From Uranotaenia lowii (taxonomy: Eukaryota; Arthropoda; Insecta; Diptera; Culicidae), in the NCBI RefSeq assembly GCF_029784155.1, contig NC_073692.1, forward strand, positions 325,719,406 through 325,783,405: a stretch of 64,000 bases of DNA, given 5' to 3'. The position numbers and the translations under genes were made by a program. This document shows, in pieces, positions 1 through 8,500 of this stretch (positions within the stretch are counted from its first letter, which is position 1; every line of letters begins with the position of its first letter). The notes beneath the pieces are model-generated. The model was not told the origin of the DNA. It saw only the letters and a list, made by a program, of their open reading frames with translations, and did no database searches.

Positions 1-419
1 TAAAAAAAATAAAAAAAGGCTTCAAATAAATTTTCTCCTATACATATATTGCAACTTATTTTGTTTCGGCGAAAAAAGCTATAGCAGTCTTCTACTTGTT
101 CACGTTACTCTATTTAAATTATTAATTTAATAAATAAATTAATAAATTAATTAATAAAAATCTTATTAAAGATATTTTGAAAAGAAAAACAAATAAAGAT
201 TCCAACAAATTGGTAAAATTAAAAAATATCTTTTCTATTTTAAATTTCTTTACCAGAGTCGAACATGCTTGTAATGAAATATTCTAAGTTTATAAAAACT
301 GTAGAATTTTACTTTTTTAGTTCATGCATCATCATCATCATCATCATTATTATTCCTAAATAAATCAAATATAATTAATAAATAAGGAATTTTTTTTTTA
401 TCTCAATTTCATGAAGATT
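1..419. other. AT-rich flank with CAT microsatellite
   Basis: No coding signal is visible. A short (CAT)n/(TAT)n run lies at about 328-354. The last base of the preceding sequence starts the 8-bp target duplication of the hAT element that follows. Confidence 0.7.
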
Positions 420-739
420 GGTTAGAGCAGGGGTTTTCAGATCGTGCTCCGCGGAGCACTTGGTGCTCCGCAAAGCCTTTGAAAGTGCTCCGCGACGTAC
501 GCAACGAAAATCTTAAACCAACTTCGGAAAACTCTGAAATTTTTTTATCGTTTAATTTTTATAGTAACACGAGAAAAAAATTCACAGGACATATAGTACG
601 AATTTTGTTAACTTTGTTCTTACTGGCTGCTGAATCCCTGCAGGGATGTTGGCAAAGAATGGTGAATTTTCGAAGTGCACTGCATTGGTCGAACAACGTT
701 GTGTTGCAGGACTGAGCGTGCAAAACACTCAATGCAAAA

Positions 740-1680
740 GCTGTTCTTGCACCGAACTAGGTGAGCTACCGATTGGAAAAGCTGGAGAAGCACATACTAT
801 TGCTTAAAACTTAATCAAACCTCGAATTCAAGAAATCGTCCGTATCATGGTTGATAATAAAACAGTGGAATTGGTAAATTCGATTCCCATGTCTGACAAC
901 CCGTTTTCTCGGCGAATTTGTGCCATGGCTGAAGATGTTGAAAGCATTTTAGTTTCTCGATTGAAAGCTTCAAGATTCAACACGCAGCTTAACGAATCCA
1001 CAGATGTAGCAGGACTAGAAATTCTGATGATATAGGTTCGCTATCAAGGTTCTGAATGTTTCGAAGATTTGTTCCTTTGCAAACCGTTGCCAACTTCCAC
1101 GTCGGGGGCTGAAATTTTCAAGCTAAATAATTGATGATTATATTGCGGACAACAATATTCCTTGAAGAAATTGCATTGATGTATGTATGGACGGTGCGTA
1201 AACTATAGTTGGAAATACTGCTGGAGTCGTTGCCAAGATCAAAAAAAGACCAAAAGTTGCGGTAGTAGTCATTACATCTTTCATCGACATGCACGTTGTC
1301 TCGCCTGTTTGAATTAAGAATGACTTCAGTTTTTCAATGCAAGGTAAAGGAATAACAATCTTCAATTAAATCGGCAAAATCATAACTATCAAGAGAAAAA
1401 TCAAATTTTGGGCAGAATCGCTCAAAAAGCGCAACCTGGACAGCTTTCCGAATTTAAGAAGCATTCAATCAGAAATAACCTTGTAGTTATCATCCGAAAA
1501 TTTCCAAGAATTATGACAATCACAACACTTTGCGTTGATAAATTTATTTTTATTTTCCTTGGTGTAAACTTAAACTAATAGGCCCACGTGTATAGTGAAG
1601 TCATTTACAATTACAACTACAATTTATTGCCGCAGGATTTGTTGAACAGCTTCCAGCCAAATTCCCCGAATAATATCATA
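740..1680 (+). pseudogene. hAT (ZBED5-like) transposase remnant, N-terminal and core part
   Basis: The clearest stretch, 847-1035, reads KTVELVNSIPMSDN, then SRRICAMAEDVES and a STDV block. This order (SIPxSxxxxxRRIxxMAEDVE ... LDESTDV) is typical of ZBED5/SCAND3-type hAT transposases, with N replacing the usual D before EST. Upstream, AGEAHTIA precedes a stop codon and then NLIKPRIQEIVR. Downstream, in shifted frames, are CMDGA, a GVVAKIK block, SFSMQGKGITI and RKIKFWAESLKK, all recognisable parts of the catalytic and insertion domains. Several stops and frameshifts break the frame, so it is inactive. The RTE-like insertion at 1681 separates it from its C-terminus. Confidence 0.8.
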
Positions 1681-2989
1681 CTTACTTACTTACTTACTTA
1701 ATGATCCCGCGCCGATCCCCCGGTGCATAGGGCCGTGGTAAAAGACCTCCACTGTTGACGATCCGGAGCCAGCGTCTTCACCTGGTCCCAGTCAAGATTC
1801 TCGTCGACAGTTCGGATTTCAGCGGCTAGGCTTCGCCGCCACGAGTTTCTGGGCCTGCCTCTTCTTCGATGACCTTCTGGATTCCAGTCAAGCGCCTCTC
1901 TGCAAATCTCGTTTTCATCTTTTCGCAGCGTGTGCCCAATCCATCTCCACTTACGTTCCCGAATCTCGATTTCTAGCGTCCTTTGATGACACCGGCGATG
2001 TAGTTCCTCATTCGAGATCCAGTTGCCAGGCCACCAAGCGCGGATGATGTTCCGCAGGCAGCGGTTTACAAATACTTGCAGTTTTCGCGTCGTCACTGCA
2101 TATGTGCACCAAGTTTCGCACCCGCACAGCAATACGGATTTGACGTTTGAGTTGAAGATTCGGATTTTTGTTCGTAGAGAGATCTGGCGTGACCGCCAGA
2201 TGTTTCGGAGACTCGCAAACGCAAATCGGGCCTTTCTGATCCGGGTTTCGATGTCTTTCCTGGTACCACCATCAGGCGTTATCTGGCTACCAAGGTACTG
2301 GAAGCACTCCACTTTCTCAACTTGTTGCCCAGCTACCATGAAACTGGAGGGATTTCCTGTGTTGATCTCCATCGACTTGGTCTTTCCGACATTGACTTTG
2401 AGACCTGCTGCCTTGGAACTTTCGGTGAGGTCGTCGAGTTTGCTCTGCATGTCCGGTTGTGTTTGGGCGAGCAAAACAATATCGTCAGCCAGGTCAAGGT
2501 CGTTCAGTTGCTCCATTGTTAAAGGATTCCACGGCAATCCTCGGTTCGGTGCACAGTCGATCGATCCATTCAGAATCTCATCCATTACGATGAGGAAAAG
2601 TAGCGGTGATAAGATACATCCTTGTCTCACTCCAGCAGTTACCGGGATTGGTTCGGACAAGACACCATCGTGCAAGACCTTGCACGAAAATGCCTCGTAT
2701 TGTGCTTCGATGAGATGGACTAGTTTCTCTGGGACCCCTCGTCGCCTTAGAGCCGCCCAGATGTTTTCATGATTAAGTCGGTCGAATGCTTTTTCGAAAT
2801 CAACGAACACCAGCAGAAGAGATTCCTGGAATTCGTTGATTTGTTCCAGTATGATCCGTAGCGTTGTGATGTGGTCCACACATGATCGTCCGGATCGGAA
2901 TCCAGCTTGTTGCCGTCGGAGTGTAGTGTCGATTTTCTCCTGGATCCTGTTCAGGATCACTTCGAATTTTTTTTTTTTTTTTTTATATT
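1681..2989 (-). mobile_element. 5'-truncated RTE-like non-LTR retrotransposon inserted in the hAT element
   Basis: On the minus strand the copy ends in a tandem (TAAG)n tail (1681-1700 on the plus strand), the short-repeat tail style of RTE-like elements. The 5' side stops inside the reverse transcriptase domain and abuts a T-run of about 16 (2967-2984, plus strand). ATATCATA occurs immediately left (1673-1680) and again at 2990-2997, a likely target-site duplication with a few extra filler bases. Clade assignment is inferred from the protein. Confidence 0.8.
1698..2960 (-). CDS. RTE-like reverse transcriptase, N-terminally truncated, 420 codons open
   Basis: The frame begins inside the RT domain (ILNRIQEKID), with FVDFEKAFDRLNH (first catalytic Asp) near residue 52, TAGVRQGCILSPLLF near 107 and LADDIVLL carrying the catalytic Asp pair near 155. 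The C-terminal part has WRWIGHTLRK followed by RRRGRPRNSWRR and DRQQWR, the conserved tail of RTE-type endonuclease/reverse transcriptases. The apurinic endonuclease and the first RT blocks are missing, so it is not functional. It has no internal stop or frameshift over 420 codons, unlike the hAT host, so it inserted much later. A second copy of the family lies at 14.1-16.2 kb on the plus strand and supplies the part missing here. Confidence 0.88.
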   Translation of the reverse strand: MILNRIQEKIDTTLRRQQAGFRSGRSCVDHITTLRIILEQINEFQESLLLVFVDFEKAFDRLNHENIWAALRRRGVPEKLVHLIEAQYEAFSCKVLHDGVLSEPIPVTAGVRQGCILSPLLFLIVMDEILNGSIDCAPNRGLPWNPLTMEQLNDLDLADDIVLLAQTQPDMQSKLDDLTESSKAAGLKVNVGKTKSMEINTGNPSSFMVAGQQVEKVECFQYLGSQITPDGGTRKDIETRIRKARFAFASLRNIWRSRQISLRTKIRIFNSNVKSVLLCGCETWCTYAVTTRKLQVFVNRCLRNIIRAWWPGNWISNEELHRRCHQRTLEIEIRERKWRWIGHTLRKDENEICREALDWNPEGHRRRGRPRNSWRRSLAAEIRTVDENLDWDQVKTLAPDRQQWRSFTTALCTGGSARDH

Positions 2990-3041
2990 ATATCATAAAA
3001 AATTAAAAAGATCGAAGACTTTAAATGCGTGGAACAGCCTA

Positions 3042-4011
3042 AAGCTTAGTTCTTTTAGAAATGGGACAGTTACGAATGCCTGTATCTCAAAAACCATTCG
3101 TTTGAACCAAATACTTTCTATGAAGAAAAAGAAGGTAATGTTATGATCTTTCATGAAAAAATTTGAAAAAAAATATTTACCGTTTTTTGTTAAAGAAATT
3201 TCTACTTTATTCTTGGTATCTCCCATTGGCCGGCGCACACTTTTTTTAGTCATGGTATTGATCAGTTTCTCCAACTTATACTTCGTAAAATCTATATTTT
3301 AGGTGGCTTCACCCTCTTTCTTCAATTTCTGATACTTTTTGGTTCAATACTTCTCTGGAAACTGGAAACTGGAACCATTTTAGTGGATACAGTTGTTTCG
3401 AAATGAACAAATTTGATTATTTTTGACCACATTTTTGAACGTTTTTTTTTCGATACCGGTTTCACAGCTTAAGAGCTTTGGAACCATCAAAAAATGGTTG
3501 TTTGAGGTTGGATTTCAATGAGTCATCACTACGCAACACTTTCAGTTAATCGCAGAAAATTGTTTTGGACATTTCAGCGATCTACCCTTAGTTTTTCGTT
3601 TATTGAAAATTAAAAATGCTGGTATGAGACTTGACTTCTTTGATGATCCTTAACCGTTGTTGCCGATCATTTGCTTCACTTCAATGCTTGATTTGAACTT
3701 TGTGGACATTATTGACAGTGTTTGCATGCTTATCCACCACAAAAGCTCAGTAATTCTTTGAATAATCGACGGTTTTGTCAGCTATCAATTTGATAATGAC
3801 GAATTTTATAGGAAACTGTGCAAAATTATTTTTTTCTTTTTCTCTTGCATCGTACATATCTAAAAAACGCGTAAATTTTAAATTTTGAAAAAAATAGGTC
3901 AAATAGTACTTTTTACAGGCAACAAAATGCTGTCAAAATTTTTAATATCCAATAACTAGTTAACGAGCTATTGGCAAATGAAAGTGTCCCATTTCTAAAA
4001 GGACTAAGCTT
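3042..4011. repeat. TA-flanked inverted-repeat element (MITE-like) inside the hAT copy
   Basis: Inverted repeats of about 28 bp bound this segment: AAGCTTAGTTCTTTTAGAAA at 3042 continuing to GGGACA, and the near-perfect complement at 3984-4011. Both ends are bordered by TA (3040-3041, 4012-4013), the target of Tc1/mariner-type elements. The interior is AT-rich and has no credible ORF. The hAT coding remnant resumes directly on the right side, so this is an insertion into hAT sequence. Confidence 0.7.
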
Positions 4012-4049
4012 TATTTTTATGTCAAAGAAACCAGAATCATTACCATCTC

Positions 4050-4282
4050 AAGAATATGAATGCTTGATAGATATGACATCGGATTCAAAGCTTCAGGAAA
4101 GATTCGTTTCCAAAATGTCGTTGGAGAAGTATATTGGTGTCAACTAAAAAATAAATTTAAAATTTTGTCCGATAAAGCAAAATTTATTCTTCTGCCATTT
4201 TCCACAACTGGATTTTCGAAGACAAATACCGATCCCAACTAAAAGGGGAACCAGACGTCAGGCTACAACTGTCACAAATTTA
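4050..4282 (+). pseudogene. hAT transposase C-terminal (dimerisation) remnant
   Basis: Reads ECLIDMTSDSKLQERF, then a broken frame, KNKFKILSDKAKFILLPFST, then after a frameshift FEDKYRSQLKGEPDVRLQLS, stopping at about 4280. The order LLPFSTT ... KYRSxLxxEPDLRLxLS is the hAT dimerisation region of ZBED5-like transposases. At least two frameshifts make it non-functional. It is the continuation of the remnant that ends at 1680. Confidence 0.8.
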
Positions 4283-4864
4283 ACCAAACTTGTTCAGCTT
4301 GGAAAATCTTAAAAAGCGTATTTGTTCTATTGAAATTATTAATATATGATGACACATGTTTTGTTGATAAAAACAAGACTATTCAAAGAGTAGCCATTCA
4401 TTACTGATTTTATTGACTACAATGACAAGACACATTTTATTTAAACGATAAATACTATCAAGTTTTCAAAACGTTATTTATTTATTATTCTTTCAAAAAT
4501 ATAGGTGCTCCGCCAAAATTTTTGGTTTTTAAAAGTGCTCCGCCGAGCAAATGATCTGAAAACCCCTGGGTTAGAGCATCAGTTATCAATGATTGATTTC
4601 ACTTAAAACTGAATCATTTTTAAAATTATAAACGCCATATCATCAATACTAGAAATGTATCTTTTTTAACGTCTTATTTTGTTTTACATTCAATTAAAGT
4701 CACCGAATTTAATAATTATTTGAATTTTTTATTTTCACATGAAATTTCCGATTTTCATAGTCAAACATTTTAAATTTCTTTTAAAATCAACTAAATAAGT
4801 TTCTCATTGTTTTTCAATCCTGATTTATTATGTTCTGAAAACATAATAAGCCTAATAATCAAAT

Positions 4865-5418
4865 TGTACGGACGCAGGATTCCGTTAGTAGTGTCCCACG
4901 AAATTGGGTCCCAAACGGCTGACGAAAACGGGTTAGCAGCAGGCAACTATGGTCATCGAATAGACCAGCGATGGCGGAGCAGAACAAAAGGCCGAGAACT
5001 GATGAACTTTCGGGTGATAAAAAAGCACGTCCGTTGCGCGCGAATAGGTTTGAAAAGTGATTTTTATTGAAGCATAAAAAAATATATCTACATGTCACTT
5101 ATACACTAGTATTGGAATTCACTTATCACTTTTTCGTCATGTTTTTTCTCACTCTTAAATCTATGGTGTGAGTGTGCAGTGTTGGCAATTCAATGTTTTG
5201 TGTTGTGTGTTGTGTGAAATTGTGTTTGGTGAAATTCATGTTTTATGTGTACTATTTACAAAGAATTTCTTCCCTTATGTCTATTTCACTTGACATTTTT
5301 TCGTATTATTTCGTAATTTTCGTATTTCTTCGTATTTTGTTTGTAATTCATTGATGTCTTCGTATTTTATCGTTATTAATTCTTCTGGACCGCTGTTCGT
5401 TGTGACTGCGCCGGAACA
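4865..5418 (-). repeat. BEL element 3' LTR
   Basis: On the element's strand it runs TGTTCCGGCGC ... CCGTACA, 554 bp. U3 holds a run of AAATACGAAG / AAATTACGAAA variants (about 5270-5370, plus coordinates). A polyadenylation signal AATAAA lies at about 5064-5070 (plus strand TTTATT). It appears identical to the 5' LTR at 11624-12177. Confidence 0.95.
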
Positions 5419-5431
5419 TGCCGCCCCCCTT
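5419..5431 (-). other. Polypurine tract of the BEL element
   Basis: On the element's strand the bases immediately before the 3' LTR read AAGGGGGGCGGCA, the expected position and composition for the plus-strand primer in reverse transcription. Confidence 0.8.
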
Positions 5432-5507
5432 GAAATGTTCATTTCAACAGCATCTCGATTGGAAGGAACGGCTGTAACGATGTGTACTGCGATGGAACCC
5501 AGGATGA

Positions 5508-8500
5508 TTACTCGTCGTTGTCGTCGTCGGAACCAATCTCGCTGTTCGGAGCCAAAAGTTGAGCAGCGGCCGGAAGTGTGGATGGAGCCTGAAGATCAAT
5601 TGTGGGAGATGGTTGGGGAGTGCAGCTCGGAGCGGAAGGCTGACGCTCGGATTCCGTGACTGTGGAGGCTTCGCAATGTGGGAGCGGGCACATTTTGCGG
5701 ATTGAGCAACGGCGGATTTGGTTTCCATCACACAGCACGTCTGCAACTCTGCCACACGCATCGTCGCCAACAATCGTCTTCAGGACTCGAGCGATGGGCC
5801 ATTTCGTAGGAGGCAAGTTGTTGTCTTCGACCAGAACCATGTCACCGACGGCTAGATTCGGGTGTTTACCGGGCCATTTTTGGAGACGCTGTAGAGTGGG
5901 CAAGTATTCTGCGTACCAGCGATCCCAAAGCGTTTGGAGAACACGCTGTTGGTCTTGCCAGCGGGACAGGTGATTGGAGGGTAACGAGGTAAGGTTTGGT
6001 TCGGGAAGAGCTAGGATTGGACCACCGATTAGGAAATGGCCTGGAGTTAGGGCCTCGAGGTCTGTGGGATCGTTGGAACGGGGAGTAAGCGGCCGGGAGT
6101 TGAGGCACGCTTCGATTTGTGCGACCGTAGTGGTCATTTCCTCTTGCGTCTGAAGGACATCAAGAGTCACGCGATGTAGGTGATGTTTCACGGACTTGAC
6201 GCAAGCTTCCCACAACCCTCCAAAGGTGGGTGAGCGTGGTGGGATGAAATGGAAAGCGATTCCCATTCGGGCTGTTGTTCTGGCAATCTCGGACTGATGC
6301 CGTTGCGACAGGAAGAGAACACGAAGTTCTTCCAGCTGGTTCTTGGCGCCGACGAAATTCGTGGCGTTGTCGCAGTAAATATCTGATGGACGTCGTCTCC
6401 GGGAGCAGAACCGTTTCAGCGCTGCGATGAAAGCGTCGGATGTGAGGCTCATTACCAGTTCGAGATGTGCGGCCTTGGTAACCATGCAAACGAAGACGCA
6501 AATATAGGATTTGATTGGGCCCTGTTTGCGAGGAGGTTTCAAGTACACTGGACCCATGAAATCGACTCCGGTACTGATGAATGGAAGCGATGGTGTAACA
6601 CGTACAGCAGGAAGATGTGCCATAACTTGCTGAGCGAATCTCGGTTTGTTGCGGAAACAGACGATGCATTGGTGGACTGTATTACGGGCTTTATTTGGAC
6701 CATCTATTGGCCAGTAACGACGACGAACTGCTGCCAACAGATGCGAAGGTCCTGCGTGAAGCGTTTCTTCATGGGCGTCGAGAAAGATAAGATCCGTGAT
6801 GAAATGCTTCTTCGGAATTAGGAATGGATATTTTCGGTCGAATGGAATGGGAGCGTTTTTGAGGCGACCTCCCACACGAATCAACTGTTCATTTTGGTCC
6901 ATGAACGGGCGAAGTTTCAGCAACGGAGATTTCTGCGAAACGGTCGAGCCTTGCCGTAAACGTTTGTGATCTTCAGCGAACTCTTCGAGCTGCACGCATT
7001 GCAGAAGTGACAGCTCTGCCGAACGAATCTCGGAAGGTGCCAGAAATCCTACGGTGCGTGCATGTTCCAATAACTTACAGTTATTCATGAAACGCTTGCA
7101 AAGGGCGATGATTCGAAGTAGGCGGTAGTAGCTATCAAAATAGCCCAACGTTTCTCGGGTCCAGGACTCTTGGTGAGTGCAAACTGCGGAAATAGGAACG
7201 GCTTTCCTTTTCTCGGTGTCTACTTCTGGCGGCGGCTGGGTTTTCCAGGAATACGCGGACGCAGGCCAATGTTGAGGAGGACGAAGCAGCCATTTCGGAC
7301 CATTCCACCACAATTCATTGCCAACGATGGATTCTGGAGTCAAACCACGCGAAATGTGGTCAGCCGGATTGTCTTCAGTAGGCACATGCAGCCACGTAGC
7401 GGTCTCAGTTAACTGCTGAATCTGCGAAACCCGATTGGCAACGAAGGAATTCCAATTCGATGGATCACGCGAAATCCAGTGCAGCGTGATTGTAGAATCC
7501 GACCACAGAAACCGGGGACATTGGAGTTGAAGGCTCTCCAGCAGTTGATTCTGTAGATTGGCCAAACGAAGACTAGCACACAACTCCAGACGTGCGAGGG
7601 TAGGTCTACGCTTCTCAGTTGGGGCAACCCTGGATTTTGCTGTCATCAGGCGGACAGTGACAGCACCCGATGCGGATATCGAACGAAGGTAGATGCAGGC
7701 ACCATATGCACGCAGTGAAGCGTCAGCAAACCCATGAAGCTCTAAAGTGGCTAGCTTCTCCGTCAACACGAAGCGAGGAATCGAAAGCTGCGACAAAATC
7801 GGGAGCTGCGATGATATCTCCATCCACTGGTCGGAAATACTTGTGGGAACCGGATCATCCCAGCCTAACTGCATTTCCCAAAGGAGCTGGATCAGCATTT
7901 TCGCACGAACAATCACCGGACCAACTAACCCAAGCGGATCGAACAAGCTGCAGATATGCGACAGGATATTTCGCTTGGTCGAAGGGACGTCTGGCCATTC
8001 AGGAACTTTGAACAGAAGCTCATCGGAGGTAAGCTTCCAAAATAAGCCGAGTGCTTTGATTGGAGACGAACGATCAAGTTCCAAAACGGAGGCCTGTTCT
8101 CGAAGCTCTGCTGGAAACTGCTCAACTACTTCTGAAACATTGGATGCGTATTTACAGAGAGGAAAACCACAGGAATTCAGCATCAGAGACGTTTCTCGTA
8201 TAGCTGTGACTGCTTCCTCCACTGTGTCGAACCCACGCATAACGTCGTCAACGTAGAAACCTTGTTTGACTACGGGAACTGCTTTCGGAAACTTCTGGGC
8301 TTCATCGTCGGCTATTTGCTGCAGACATCGTGTTGCTAGGTACGGTGCGGTGGTGGTGCCATAAGTGACCGTCGTGAGCTCGTACGTACGAAGTGGTTCC
8401 GAAGAAGATTCACGCCAGAGAATCCGCTGATAAGCCCGATCTTCCTCTGCTACCCAGATTTGGCGGTACATTTTCGTCACGTCAGCTGTTACGACAACAG

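Larger units (their letters stand above)
428..4568 (+). mobile_element. hAT transposon, degenerate, with nested insertions
   Basis: The termini are perfect 16-bp inverted repeats, CAGGGGTTTTCAGATC at 428-443 and its reverse complement at 4553-4568. They are flanked by a perfect 8-bp direct repeat GGTTAGAG at 420-427 and 4569-4576. An 8-bp duplication and CAG-start ends are hallmarks of the hAT superfamily. GTGCTCCGC motifs recur in subterminal positions at both ends. Inside are decayed pieces of a ZBED5-type transposase (about 740-1680 and 4050-4282), separated by an RTE-like retrotransposon piece and a TA-flanked inverted-repeat element. Total length is 4.14 kb, of which about 2.2 kb is later insertion. 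It cannot encode transposase now. Confidence 0.93.

Noticed and set aside
2023..2772. 249-codon plus-strand open frame opposite the RTE-like RT
   Set aside because: It is the antisense of a well-supported reverse transcriptase frame and its sequence shows no domain.
5172..5354. 60-codon frame in the LTR, duplicated at 11931
   Set aside because: Present only because LTRs are duplicated. Low-complexity hydrophobic sequence, antisense to the element.
6160..6669. Several long open frames overlapping the BEL pol in other frames
   Set aside because: Shadows of a 1787-codon frame with intact motifs. None has independent protein signatures.
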